A stretch of 64,000 bases of DNA from Lachnospiraceae oral taxon 107 str. F0167 (GCA_000209465.1 GL890597.1:1-64000); one strand, 5' to 3'; positions 1 through 9,502 are shown, counted from the first letter of the stretch. Notes: a model not told the origin generated them from the letters alone. Translations and numbers: made by a program.

Positions 1-346
1 TATTGTCATCTAATTCTTTGGTCTTATGCACATGGTGCGGATTTACCATCACAAACTTTATGTTCTTTTCACCCATGAACTGCCCAAGATCAAACCAGTA
101 GTGACCGGTTGGCTCTATTCCTACCAGTGCCTCTTTAAGTTCATTTTTCTGCATCAGTTCCACAACCGAATTGTAAAAGCTGTTGAATCCCTCCATAGAG
201 TTTGAAAACGCTACAGGCTTTCCGGTAAGTTCGATGCCTCTCCAGCTAAAAGCTCTGAAATAATGCTTTTCACTGCCAACATCAATGCCGACAATCATTG
301 TTGTTTCTTTTACTTGTTCAATCTTCTTATTTTGTGTAGAATTCAT
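1..346 (-). CDS. IS110-family transposase, N-terminal part (cut by window edge)
   Basis: The minus frame opens with ATG at 346 and stays open to position 1, giving 115 residues. The product is the N-terminal RuvC-like DEDD domain of an IS110-type recombinase. MIVGIDVGSEKHYF carries the first catalytic Asp, and the family signature EPTGHYW follows around residue 80. Such enzymes move the element without terminal inverted repeats, guided by an element-encoded RNA. The Tnp20 domain with its catalytic Ser lies beyond the left edge, so whether the gene is intact cannot be judged. The element interrupts nrdD, which reads in the same direction. Confidence 0.9.
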   Translation of the reverse strand, partial: MNSTQNKKIEQVKETTMIVGIDVGSEKHYFRAFSWRGIELTGKPVAFSNSMEGFNSFYNSVVELMQKNELKEALVGIEPTGHYWFDLGQFMGEKNIKFVMVNPHHVHKTKELDDN

Positions 347-462
347 TTGTAGATACCTTCCTTATTCTGCTCATTTGCTAACTGGCCGGTCAGCAATGAC
401 AGTTTAACTTAGGTATCTATTTTTGTAAAATCATTTACTTTCTACACTTTGAATTATACAGG
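347..462 (-). ncRNA. Candidate IS110 leader (bridge-type) RNA region
   Basis: This non-coding leader lies between the element end and the transposase start. It contains a perfect 9-bp inverted repeat (TAGATACCT at 350-358, AGGTATCTA at 411-419) that encloses a second stem (AACTG 380-384, CAGTT 400-404). In IS110-group elements the guide (bridge) RNA is encoded in this leader. The structure and position fit, but the region is short and no guide loops were matched to the flanks, so this is an inference. Confidence 0.35.
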
Positions 463-1962
463 AAGCTATTCAGATATCCGCCATATAATCCTCCTTGCAT
501 AAATGCCAGCGGATTTGTATAGGCTTTCTTTTCTGCCAAAAATTTATATGTACTCTTGTGAATCTCTCTTATCTGCTCCAGATAGTAATCAAGTACTTTA
601 TAAAAGCCATCATTATTTTCTCTGCTTTTTGATAGAATCATCGGAAGATTCAGTGATACAACACCTATGTTAAATCTACCTATAAATACCGGTGTATCGT
701 AATCATCTGCAGGACTTTCACCTCCCCTTTCAAACCACTTAGTTAAAAAGGCTCTACAACATATAGGACTTATCACTTTTTTATATTTTTTATATACTTC
801 AGAAACAATTCCTTTCTCTCCGGTTAAACTAAGGTACTCAGGGTACATCACTTTACTTGAACATTCTATTGCAGCTTGATACAGATGGTATAATTCCTTC
901 CCTCTTCCATGAAGATTTTTATCATTAAAAAAAAACTAATTTAGGAAATAATACAGACTTTTTGAATCCTTCCTTTCCATGACCTTCTTTTCTAACCTTC
1001 AACGCAGCCATTGTTGCCATTTGTGAATACTTATCCCTGCCGATTCCAAAGGATATTGTGATAAACGGATAATCACCCCTTGGTGAAATCAATGAATTAA
1101 ACTTTGCCTCTAATGAGAAAAATCCCTTTTCAAATTCTTTTTCCAGCTTATTATTTGCAATACTATCCGCCCTTTCGCTGTCTATTCCCAATTCTATAAG
1201 CTCTTTAATATAATGCTCATAACTTTTCTTTGCATATTTTGACAGTATTTCATCTATTTGTGCAACTGTAAATCCACCGTAAATCTGTGCAACGGCATTC
1301 ATTGATACGCTTGCAATTACATCAAATGCTTCTTGCAAAGTTGCCGGCTCATCATACCACATTTCACCCATCTCAAAGCCACCATCCAGTACCTTTGCCA
1401 TATCAAATAAACAGCAATTGATGGTATCTCTTCTAAAGCCCATATCATGAATATAGATATATCCGTCTTTTAATGCATCTCTTTGCTCTTTTGTAAGATG
1501 ATAATTACTATATGTGATTTTTTCTACCGCATCTACTATAAGTGCACGCTTACTTGATACCAGACTACTATCCATACTGCCATTGCTTCTGTCACCATCA
1601 TATGTTATTTTACTCATCTGAGTACAAATCTGTTCATATATACTCGCATTTATCTCTTTGGTAGCAAAAAGAAATACATCTGCTATTTCCGGATATTCTG
1701 ACAAAGCAATCTTTATACAATTATGCCATTCCCTACTTTCAAATCTCTGTCTTCCAAGCTTCTTGCTTAACAAACGCAATTCTTTGTAAAAATCATTATT
1801 TATTTTCTCTACTGCCTCTTCATCAATATGTGCTAATGCCATCGCCGCATCTATTTTTATCAATTCTTTTATCCAAACAGATGAGCTGTCATATTCCAGT
1901 TCTTTTCCGTCTCGCCTTAGCAATATAAATTTATCTTCCATAATCAGCTCTCTATCCACCAT
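435..1962 (-). pseudogene. nrdD: Anaerobic ribonucleoside-triphosphate reductase, frameshifted and truncated
   Basis: Class III ribonucleotide reductase makes dNTPs from NTPs without oxygen, using a glycyl radical. The first frame (1962 to 925, 345 codons) shows family blocks such as YIHD, RRDTINCCLFD and AQIYGGFT. It ends at TAA just after a run of nine T (minus strand, 927-935). With eight T the reading continues as FNDKNLHGRGKEL into the second frame, which carries ISPICCRAFL and ADDYDTPVF. That frame loses similarity near 463 where the IS110 element begins. The C-terminal third with the glycyl-radical site is absent. A typical NrdD is about 700 residues, so this copy is dead here. The start is ATG at 1962 or 1941. 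It begins 59 bases after cas2 in the same direction. Confidence 0.85.
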
Positions 1963-2021
1963 CCTTACATAAGCTTGTATTCTTACTAAATATGTTTTAT
2001 ATACATATATACCACAATAAA

Positions 2022-2333
2022 CTATATTATTATAAATTCATCAAATAAAATCTCATCCTCTTTACCATAAGTTATCACTTCACTATCTTCATATAGTTTA
2101 TATACTCTTATACTGTCTTCCCTACCTACATATCTGTCAAGCTCCGATACAAGCTTATCATATTGTTTTTTATTAAGACACGCCTCAAAAGCAGATTTTT
2201 GTACTCTTATACCATAAGATGATAAAAGTTTAGACAGCTTAACTCTCGGCTTATCCTCTGTTATATCATATATTATAAGCACTCTGTACTTCATTTGTGT
2301 GCTTATTTCTTCCCTTTTCTTTTCCATACTCAT
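2022..2333 (-). CDS. cas2: CRISPR-associated endonuclease Cas2
   Basis: Cas2 forms the dimeric core of the Cas1-Cas2 integrase that inserts new spacers at the leader end of an array. The ferredoxin-like fold is recognisable from VLIIYDITEDKPR with the conserved Asp at residue 23, and from SYGIRVQKSAFEACL. From the first ATG the protein is 103 aa. Starting at the internal Met14 (MKYRVLII) gives 90 aa, closer to the family norm, and I cannot decide between them. It is the last gene of the csm operon, seven bases behind cas1. Confidence 0.93.
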   Translation of the reverse strand: MSMEKKREEISTQMKYRVLIIYDITEDKPRVKLSKLLSSYGIRVQKSAFEACLNKKQYDKLVSELDRYVGREDSIRVYKLYEDSEVITYGKEDEILFDEFIII

Positions 2334-2340
2334 AAGCTAA

Positions 2341-3345
2341 TTACTTTATTTTTAAAGGATAATATTTTTCAAAGCTTCCATTGTCAATACATCCTGCCAA
2401 TGATTTTATCTGCCACCATATCGCACGCCTGAAGCTGACCGGTGAATCCAAATACTCAAGATAATTCATCTCTTTTCGCATTTTCTCTTCAATTTTCCTT
2501 ACACAGATTTTTATAGCATTATCAGACAAATATACCGCCCCTGTTTCTTCATCATGACTGAACTCATATATACTTATTTCATTTCCTTGAATCAAACTAA
2601 GTATAGTGGAATCTACAAGCAATGCCCTCCATTCCTCAAGCATATCACTTACAAGTGTGGGATGATTTCTCTTTATCTTATGTATAAATCCGATATACGG
2701 ACTTAAATCCCTGCTTTCAACTTCTGCAAATATTTCATAAAATACTATGGTATACCCGAAACTTATCATGGAATTGAAAGCATCAAGGGGCGGCTGCCTG
2801 CTTCTTCCATCAAAGGCAAACTCTTCTCTTATTATTTTAGATAATGCCTTAAAATACTCTCTGGCAGCCATTCCCTCATAACCCAGTACTTCATCTACAG
2901 ATTTACATTGGGATATTTCATTCTCATATATACTTATTCTATCAAGTTCTTCCTTAATATCTTTATCGGAATGCTTTTCATATCTTTTTAAGATAATACG
3001 CTGATTATGTATCTTAGCTGCCTGTATTTTCTTTGCAAATTCCAGGCAATCACTGTTTGAATCGCTAAGATATACCTGTTTTTTTAGCCTCTCGGCATAA
3101 AAATGTGATGTACTTGCCAATCTTCCAAAATACTTTCCCTTTGTAGAGAGAAATGTCACCTTTATACCCTTTTCAAGGCAAAACTTCTTTACAGGAACTG
3201 TCATGGAACTATTACCGAAAATCATAATAGACTCAAGTGTCTCCTTAGGAAAACTCTTCTTAGTTCCATCTCTGCATTCTATAATTATTTTACCGGCTGA
3301 TGTGGTAATCTTTGAGCCTTGTTCTGTGATATAAAGGCATGCCAT
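2341..3345 (-). CDS. cas1: CRISPR-associated integrase/endonuclease Cas1
   Basis: This metal-dependent DNA integrase captures spacers together with Cas2. The 334 residues match the family length. The likely metal ligands are present: Glu157 in GYEGMAA, His222 in GFIHKIKR and Glu237/238 in MLEEWR. QPPLDAFNSMISFGYTI is the usual block before the His motif. With both adaptation genes intact and two arrays in the window, the system can probably acquire spacers. No reverse transcriptase fusion is present. It lies between csm5 and cas2, nine bases after csm5. Confidence 0.95.
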   Translation of the reverse strand: MACLYITEQGSKITTSAGKIIIECRDGTKKSFPKETLESIMIFGNSSMTVPVKKFCLEKGIKVTFLSTKGKYFGRLASTSHFYAERLKKQVYLSDSNSDCLEFAKKIQAAKIHNQRIILKRYEKHSDKDIKEELDRISIYENEISQCKSVDEVLGYEGMAAREYFKALSKIIREEFAFDGRSRQPPLDAFNSMISFGYTIVFYEIFAEVESRDLSPYIGFIHKIKRNHPTLVSDMLEEWRALLVDSTILSLIQGNEISIYEFSHDEETGAVYLSDNAIKICVRKIEEKMRKEMNYLEYLDSPVSFRRAIWWQIKSLAGCIDNGSFEKYYPLKIK

Positions 3346-3354
3346 ACTTCCCTC

Positions 3355-4503
3355 CTAGGATAAATCTATCGGTTCTTCTTCAAATTTTCTTAGACTGCAA
3401 GCTCCAAACAGATGTTTTGTATGTTCAAACTTCGTACAGTTTATTACTCTCGGTGATACTTCCATATCTTTATCATGTTTAGCATTGGGAAACATTACAC
3501 TAAGGATATTTGATGTAAAGTCTACTGCTTTGGTCCTTTCAAAACTTGAATATATTATAGTTTTACTTTCAAATCCTGCACCACCACCTAAAAAGCAAGT
3601 GTATCTGTCTTTACTAATAGGTGCCTTTTTAAATTGTTTTGAAACCTTATTCCAATAATTTTCATAGAAGCTTCCTATAGACTCTATAATATCCGGTTTT
3701 GTATAATCACAAAAACTGCTGTCAATAGTAATGCTGAATCTTATGGTTGTATCAGGCTTTATACACTCCCTATAAAGAGGCAGCGCAATTTCTGTCCCAT
3801 CCGTACTTATATCAACCTTTTGGCATACACACATATCTTCATCAGATATGTATTCACTGTCCGATACCATAAAACCCCTTAATGTATCATTTATTTTATT
3901 ATCCAATTTATTTTTTCCATCCGAATTCGGAAATAAATCTTTATGGAATATATTTACATCAATATCTGTCAAAGTGTTTTTGTACGCTTTTTCAAATTCT
4001 TTTCTTCTTGGATTCTTCCCAAGCTCCCAGGCTGTTTCGTCAAGCTTTCCCTTTATCCCACAATTTGAATTCTGTATAATATACTCACCTGCCAGTATGG
4101 TTCTTAGCATTCCCTTTAGGCTGCTTCCGGGTACATATACCCTTCCATTGCCATCTCTCACAAATCTTACTATACCTCTACCCTTTACATCCCCATCACC
4201 TGTACTCTTAGTATCACCAAGGCTAAGCTCTTTGATATTCCAAGTCTTATAGATTTTTTCATCTATATTATTGTCTTTAAAAAATACTGCCAAATCCTTG
4301 CTTGTATCAAGCATATATTCTTGATATTGCTTTAGCAAATTTCTTTTTAGAAAATATTCAAACATAAGCTTAGTGTCTATAATTACCACTTTATCTTTTT
4401 TAAATAAAGCTTCTTTTTTATTTATGGTTTCACCACTGCCAATAAATACCGGTCCGACAGTTTTTAGCTCTATATTATATTTTTTAAGAAAATCTCCCAT
4501 CAC
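3355..4503 (-). CDS. csm5: Type III-A effector subunit Csm5 (RAMP)
   Basis: Csm5 caps the crRNA 3' side of the Csm complex and helps crRNA maturation. RAMP features are visible: the N-terminal beta strand and glycine segment (ELKTVGPVFIGSGE) and the RNA-binding loop VPGSSLKGMLRTIL near residue 125. At 382 aa it is within the Csm5 range. The start overlaps the end of csm4 by 4 bases, so translation is probably coupled. Divergence outside the RAMP motifs is normal for this subunit. Confidence 0.88.
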   Translation of the reverse strand: MMGDFLKKYNIELKTVGPVFIGSGETINKKEALFKKDKVVIIDTKLMFEYFLKRNLLKQYQEYMLDTSKDLAVFFKDNNIDEKIYKTWNIKELSLGDTKSTGDGDVKGRGIVRFVRDGNGRVYVPGSSLKGMLRTILAGEYIIQNSNCGIKGKLDETAWELGKNPRRKEFEKAYKNTLTDIDVNIFHKDLFPNSDGKNKLDNKINDTLRGFMVSDSEYISDEDMCVCQKVDISTDGTEIALPLYRECIKPDTTIRFSITIDSSFCDYTKPDIIESIGSFYENYWNKVSKQFKKAPISKDRYTCFLGGGAGFESKTIIYSSFERTKAVDFTSNILSVMFPNAKHDKDMEVSPRVINCTKFEHTKHLFGACSLRKFEEEPIDLS

Positions 4504-5441
4504 CTTACCCCCATAAAGAATGGTTTTCCATATCTATATACAGGATGTGTACCGTTATTTTTATCTGACACATCATAAATATCCCCTTCAAAGGCATTCT
4601 TATATACCGAACCCGCCTCAATCATATACAGGTCTTTCTTTTTTCTAAATGTATCGGCATATTTTGATGAAGCTATAAACCCGCTTCTTTTCACAACAGT
4701 ATATGATGCACCTTCAAGGCTTTGTTCCAACTCATCCTCATTTGGCAGGCATAATGATAGAGACATAATATCCTTATAGTTATCTATATCTTCAAATTTT
4801 TTTACTATCTCTTTGACCGGAATATCGACACTTAACTTAAATTTCCCATATCCTGATGATACTTTTCCTCCAATACCTGTATAGGAAATACTCTCCATCA
4901 ACTTACTTATCATTTCAAAGTCTTCATCAGCTCCATATCCCACAAAAAAATATAGTCCGCTATCCTTTTTATATTTAAAAATCTCTACAGCATATAAATT
5001 ATTTACTTCATCTTCACTTGCTGTTTCCATAGATACTTTTTCCATCAAAACAGACTCTCCGAGATTTTCACCGAATAAATCTGCTTCCGCTTTTATATCA
5101 AGCTTCCCATTTATAAAGTCATCAAATCTTGATACCGGTATGTATCTTAGCTTCTTTAAAGCCTTTTTTATTATGGAATCACCGTCAGCATCATTGTTCA
5201 ATCGGATTATAGGCTTTGGCAGATAATAATCACATCCTATATATGGAAATGCATTTGATATTTTCAGCTTACAATTTTTACAAAGTTCCAGTAATCTGTC
5301 CGACTTACCATACTTTAATGCCTCTATAAATAAAGCTGAAAATATTGTATCTGCATTTAGTACATTTTGACCTTTTTCAAGTCCGCCACTGCCAAAATGC
5401 ACTGCTGTAGTAAAATCCAACTTTAATATTTTATAGTTCAT
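4500..5441 (-). CDS. csm4: Type III-A effector subunit Csm4 (RAMP)
   Basis: Csm4 binds the 5' tag of the crRNA and holds Cas10 in the complex. The N-terminus (LDFTTAVHFGSGGLEKGQNVLNADTIFSAL, split here only for description) follows the Csm4/Cas5-like RAMP pattern. A glycine-rich C-terminal strand (YTGIGGKVSSGYGKF) forms the second RAMP loop. The 313 residues agree with the family. It lies between csm3 (one base apart) and csm5 (4-base overlap). Confidence 0.9.
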   Translation of the reverse strand: MNYKILKLDFTTAVHFGSGGLEKGQNVLNADTIFSALFIEALKYGKSDRLLELCKNCKLKISNAFPYIGCDYYLPKPIIRLNNDADGDSIIKKALKKLRYIPVSRFDDFINGKLDIKAEADLFGENLGESVLMEKVSMETASEDEVNNLYAVEIFKYKKDSGLYFFVGYGADEDFEMISKLMESISYTGIGGKVSSGYGKFKLSVDIPVKEIVKKFEDIDNYKDIMSLSLCLPNEDELEQSLEGASYTVVKRSGFIASSKYADTFRKKKDLYMIEAGSVYKNAFEGDIYDVSDKNNGTHPVYRYGKPFFMGVR

Positions 5442-5442
5442 A

Positions 5443-6117
5443 CTACACTTCCTTTAATATACTTTTGCATCTTTCCACGATCTCATCTACTTTTTCATCA
5501 TCATTTGTTATAAGTACCTTTACATCGAGATCCTTTATATCAACTCTACCATAGCCTCTTGAGCCTGCTGCACCAAGATAATCATATTTTAAAAGCTTAA
5601 ATACCGTCTTCAAAGTCTTGAAGTCTTCTTCTATCTCACTTTCATCCTCGAGATTATAAATTAAGCTTATACGATATTGTATACCCTTAATAGCTCTTTC
5701 TATCTGTCTTGGATTAGCCACTCCGGTAAGTCTTGATATTGTATTTTCAAACTTTACCTCTGTCGCATCTATATCCTCAGAGTCCAGCCTCTTCTTGCTT
5801 TCCTCACTCATAAAGATATCAGAAAAATAAATTCTGCCTGTCTTCGGATCTTTCTTATCTGCATGTCCAAAAAGTCTTCTCACCAATTCAGGATCACTAT
5901 TATGTTCCTTAGGCAATTCACCATTACTAAGTTGCTTTGATAAAAGAGACCTTAGTTTCCCCTTTAAACTGCTGCCGGGTATCATGGGTAAATCATCATC
6001 TATATCCTTTACAACAACAGAATCCACTGCACCGATTGCTGCAAACTGTGATCCTCCGCCTATATGCAATCCTGTTAATGACTCAATAATTCCACTAATT
6101 TCAAGTTTTCCAAACAT
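5443..6117 (-). CDS. csm3: Type III-A backbone subunit Csm3, target RNA cleavage
   Basis: Csm3 polymerises along the crRNA and cleaves the bound target RNA at 6-nt intervals. The catalytic Asp is present as Asp32 in AAIGAVDSVVVKD, aligned with Asp33 of the well-studied Csm3 proteins. The RNA-binding loop MIPGSSLKGKLRSLL and the C-terminal GAAGSRGYG strand are intact. The 224 aa length is typical. Target RNA cleavage is therefore expected to work even though the Cas10 HD nuclease looks dead. Confidence 0.95.
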   Translation of the reverse strand: MFGKLEISGIIESLTGLHIGGGSQFAAIGAVDSVVVKDIDDDLPMIPGSSLKGKLRSLLSKQLSNGELPKEHNSDPELVRRLFGHADKKDPKTGRIYFSDIFMSEESKKRLDSEDIDATEVKFENTISRLTGVANPRQIERAIKGIQYRISLIYNLEDESEIEEDFKTLKTVFKLLKYDYLGAAGSRGYGRVDIKDLDVKVLITNDDEKVDEIVERCKSILKEV

Positions 6118-6129
6118 ATCTATCCCCTC

Positions 6130-6570
6130 CTATTCATCCTTTCCACCAAGATATTTTCTATATGCTACTAAAGCCTCCATATACAGACAGAATAAAATCA
6201 ATTTATCTTTATCTGCTTTTATCTTATCTATCTGTTCAATAATCTGTGCTTCTTCTACAAACTTCTTTACAGACGGTTCTCTTCCCGCTTCATAAATAGT
6301 ATGCATCTTAAAATATTGTATTTTAGAAACCCAATCAGAGCTTAATGTATTACTCTTTAGTCTCTTTGCTTTTGTATACATATCACTTACCATTGCCAAC
6401 AGCTTTCTGATTTTTGATGTTGTCAGTATCTTGCTTTTCCCGGCTATAAGATTATTTATCACATCTTCTGCCTTCTTTACATAATTTTCATTAGTAAGTT
6501 CTATCGAACTCCTCTTTTTTTCTGTATCACTTCTCTCCCTATTATAGCCAAAATTATTATAACTACCCAT
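6130..6570 (-). CDS. csm2: Type III-A small subunit Csm2
   Basis: Csm2 is the small alpha-helical subunit that forms the inner filament contacting crRNA and target RNA. The sequence is predicted helical and lysine-rich. It contains the family-like block LTTSKIRKLLAMVSDMY followed by KIQYFKMHTIYEAGREPSVKKFVEEA. At 146 aa it is of ordinary length. It begins directly behind csm1 with no gap and ends 12 bases before csm3. Confidence 0.88.
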   Translation of the reverse strand: MGSYNNFGYNRERSDTEKKRSSIELTNENYVKKAEDVINNLIAGKSKILTTSKIRKLLAMVSDMYTKAKRLKSNTLSSDWVSKIQYFKMHTIYEAGREPSVKKFVEEAQIIEQIDKIKADKDKLILFCLYMEALVAYRKYLGGKDE

Positions 6571-8778
6571 CTATCTGCCCTCCTCTTTTCTTATCAAATA
6601 GCTATAGATATAGATTGCTGTTATTGCCTGTTTAGTATCATTATCATTAAGCATCCAATCATACAGTTTTTCTTTAAAGTTTTGATATATTTCTTTTTCT
6701 TCTTCACTTACATTACCCTTTGGTTCCATTCTGGCGAGTGTATATGCCATTCTTGCCAGATTAATCTTCTTATCCCTATTCCTAAAAAGCTCCAAAAGGC
6801 TATACAAAAGGCTCTTTCCCTTATCTTCCGACTTAGAAAAGAATTCGCTGATAATAGTAAATTTCTCTCCCATTACCTCTTCAATAAATTCATCCCAGTG
6901 ATACGAATTATCCTTATCAAACAATGTAATCGCATTCTTATCCTCAAGTTTCTTTGAACAATCCTCAAGTTCACCTGTCTTTTCCGCCATATATGATATA
7001 GGATATTTTGGCATATACATTCCAAGACCTGCTGAAATAGTAAGTCTTCCTTGTGTATATTCCTTTAAGTTATTATATAAATCAATGCTGAACTCCAAAA
7101 TGTCCTTCCATGCCCCCACTACAAAGACATCATCTCCGCCTGAATATATAACAGCTATTTTTCTATTTTCACTTTCATTACCTTTGCTGTCAAAATACGG
7201 TATTTTGTATTCAGCATTTTTCAATATATTATTAATATCATATTTGAAAAACTGGGTAAGCTTTCTTGAGAATGCAGCTGACTTTGACAGAGTCTGCTTT
7301 TCACTGTCAAATCCACCTACAAAAGCCTTTCCAAGATTGTCAATATCACCTCTTAATACTCCAAGCCTTTTAATGCCTATACTGTCCTTTACCAGGTCTT
7401 CTAAAGTATCGGCATCATGATAGTCTCCGGCATATATTGTTTTTATATAGTTATTTCCCTTATATAAGCTATTCTTTGAGTAGGCACGAATCAGAATATT
7501 TTTATTTGTCCTAAGGTATTCTTCACCATCTCTCCTGCTTACATTTTCCGCACTCAAATATCCGCCTTTATATATAGGCAATATACCCTTCTTTACATCA
7601 TTTACTACAGTAAATATTTCTCTCTTTAATATATTTCCCGACAATTTTGCAAAGCCTTCACAGATACTGCATACACCGTCACTGTTTAGATTGTAAGAGC
7701 TGTAGCAAATCCTGCACTCCCTCTCTCCATCAGCCTTTTTCCCCTTATTCAATATTTTTATCTGACTTGCACTATATCTTCTCAGTTTATTTTCAGATAC
7801 TGCTGCAGAGGCTTCTCTGAAACAATTAATATATGCTCCTTCAGGCTGATTCTCCAAATCATTACAAGAACACTGTGCATATCCGGTTCCCACATATAAA
7901 TCAATTCCAAATGTATCCTGCATCCAATTCTTTACATCAGCATCAAAATCTTTGATTAAAGTTTTTGTTTTTTCTGTATTTGCCAATATAAAATAAGCAT
8001 GTCCACCACCTGCATACAATAGATTCGCTCCGGATAACTCAAGCTTATTCAAAAGTTCATCTATTATATTTTCCATCAGTATTTCCAAATAAAAAGACCT
8101 TGCTCTAAGATTCTTTAACACATCTTCCTTACCGTATTGACCGTATATAAATGATTGAATACCTGAGAAATCCATACTGTAAAGCAACATACTCTTTTCA
8201 CTGTAAAATCCCTTAGGATTACTGCATATCTGCTCCTGTTCTTCAAACTTGCCGTTTTCTGTGAGATATTCAAATATGACACTTCCAATCGCTATACTTT
8301 GTTTGATATGTTCATATACTGATATGTCCGTATTTTCTTCCTTTGATACCGGCATATATGATGTAGTCTGTTCCAATAATTCAAGAAAAGAATTTATAAA
8401 GTCCATATCTTCACTTGATGCCTCAAGCTTTTTTGACAGTTTTTCCTTTATAGTTTTATAAAATTCTTCATTCGGTTTAGCTGCAATGTCTTTTGGAACA
8501 TTAACTTTTTCATTTTCATATAGAATACTTGCATCATACTTTTTTGATTCATTATTCTTATTTAGTATGTTGAATATACTATATAGATTCTCTCCCTCTA
8601 AAAAAGCAAATTCCAAATCATGAGTATTTCTCCTGTCGAAGTTTGCTGATATCTTATCTGCCAATTTCCTTATATATATGTTAGCAGTATTTATATCTTC
8701 ACTTTTATTGAAAACTATTTTGTTTGCATAATATAAAAGGCTATCATATATAAATTTGGTTTTTATATCATTATTCAA
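6571..8778 (-). CDS. csm1: Type III-A Cas10/Csm1 with intact cyclase motif and degenerate HD domain
   Basis: Cas10 is the signature subunit. On target RNA binding its palm domain makes cyclic oligoadenylate. The catalytic GGDD is present at residues 547-550 (IAVIYSGGDDVFVVGAW). A zinc ribbon CRIC...CSIC lies near 355-376, and FSGIQSFIY and the GGGHA block of the first palm domain are clear. The N-terminal HD nuclease motif, normally LLHDIGK, reads LLYYANK at residues 14-20, so both the His and the Asp are Tyr. The next conserved His position also looks lost. HD at residues 53-54 is out of register. Expected outcome: signalling to Csm6 without ssDNA cleavage. At 735 aa it is slightly short. 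It overlaps cas6 by 8 bases. Confidence 0.95.
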   Translation of the reverse strand: MNNDIKTKFIYDSLLYYANKIVFNKSEDINTANIYIRKLADKISANFDRRNTHDLEFAFLEGENLYSIFNILNKNNESKKYDASILYENEKVNVPKDIAAKPNEEFYKTIKEKLSKKLEASSEDMDFINSFLELLEQTTSYMPVSKEENTDISVYEHIKQSIAIGSVIFEYLTENGKFEEQEQICSNPKGFYSEKSMLLYSMDFSGIQSFIYGQYGKEDVLKNLRARSFYLEILMENIIDELLNKLELSGANLLYAGGGHAYFILANTEKTKTLIKDFDADVKNWMQDTFGIDLYVGTGYAQCSCNDLENQPEGAYINCFREASAAVSENKLRRYSASQIKILNKGKKADGERECRICYSSYNLNSDGVCSICEGFAKLSGNILKREIFTVVNDVKKGILPIYKGGYLSAENVSRRDGEEYLRTNKNILIRAYSKNSLYKGNNYIKTIYAGDYHDADTLEDLVKDSIGIKRLGVLRGDIDNLGKAFVGGFDSEKQTLSKSAAFSRKLTQFFKYDINNILKNAEYKIPYFDSKGNESENRKIAVIYSGGDDVFVVGAWKDILEFSIDLYNNLKEYTQGRLTISAGLGMYMPKYPISYMAEKTGELEDCSKKLEDKNAITLFDKDNSYHWDEFIEEVMGEKFTIISEFFSKSEDKGKSLLYSLLELFRNRDKKINLARMAYTLARMEPKGNVSEEEKEIYQNFKEKLYDWMLNDNDTKQAITAIYIYSYLIRKEEGR

Positions 8779-9502
8779 ATGCTATTCCCCCCATTCCTAT
8801 TCCTGTTTTTATTCCGACACCTGAATATGTTCCGAAAGTAAGGAGCATATTGGCGAGATTTACAAGTTGAACCGGACCTTTAACCACTATCGTTATATCA
8901 CCTATAAATGCCGGTACTTTTGTGCCATCCAAATGGAATGATGTGCTTCTTAACTTATACATACTTATTTCTACATGCTTTTCAAAAGTTTCAAGTATGT
9001 CTTTGCCAAAAACTTCCATCTGAGTAGATGCTTTATCAAATTTCATCATCAAACTCTGAAAAATCAGCCTTACACTTGGAAAAATCGCATATTTCCCATC
9101 TTGTTTAAATGATGTGGGAGTTAAGAAAGTTATCTTTAGTCTCCTCTGACCATCTTTTAAATAACACTCTTTCACCAAGTCCTTATAGCTGATATTTTTC
9201 TCTGTAACAGAACTCACCTTATATTCTCTATCTTTATGCTTGATATCAATAATCTTCTTGTTTTTAAGTATATCCGCTATCTTCTCCTTGGCTTCCGCAT
9301 TTAGTGTATTCAATGTCCAAATCAATTTATTGTTATTTAAAGTTATATATTGACTATATGGATGCAAGGTACTGACATGCAATTCCTCCACATATTCAAC
9401 ATCTATATTTTCCATTATAAACCCTTGAAATAGTGAGCCAAGTAAGTCATTCCTACTTTTATCAAATTCTCCTTCAAGCTCTATTCTAAGTGAACTTAAC
9501 AT
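8771..9502 (-). CDS. cas6: CRISPR RNA endoribonuclease Cas6
   Basis: Cas6 cuts the array transcript inside each repeat, leaving the 8-nt 5' tag (here ACGGAAAC). The tandem ferredoxin-like RAMP fold ends in the glycine-rich loop GVGIKTGIGMGG. His residues in ELHVSTLHPYSQY near residue 45 are candidates for catalysis. Length is 243 aa. It overlaps csm6 by 7 and csm1 by 8 bases. A single Cas6 must process both arrays. Their repeats share the hairpin and 3' half but differ in the first ten bases. Confidence 0.9.
   Translation of the reverse strand: MLSSLRIELEGEFDKSRNDLLGSLFQGFIMENIDVEYVEELHVSTLHPYSQYITLNNNKLIWTLNTLNAEAKEKIADILKNKKIIDIKHKDREYKVSSVTEKNISYKDLVKECYLKDGQRRLKITFLTPTSFKQDGKYAIFPSVRLIFQSLMMKFDKASTQMEVFGKDILETFEKHVEISMYKLRSTSFHLDGTKVPAFIGDITIVVKGPVQLVNLANMLLTFGTYSGVGIKTGIGMGGIAFE

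Larger units (their letters stand above)
1..462 (-). mobile_element. IS110-family insertion sequence, partial, inserted in nrdD
   Basis: The NrdD frame follows the family as far as LAFMQGGLYGGYLN and then turns into ten unrelated residues and a stop. The right end of the element is therefore placed near 460. About 115 non-coding bases separate this end from the transposase start, as is usual for the leader side of IS110 elements. The other end and the rest of nrdD lie outside the window. The boundary is an estimate from loss of protein similarity, good to about 10 bases. Confidence 0.7.

Noticed and set aside
8617-8622. HD at Cas10 residues 53-54 as the HD-nuclease motif
   Set aside because: It lies outside the usual LLHDIGK position, which is aligned with LLYYANK at residues 14-20, and the flanking residues do not fit the motif.
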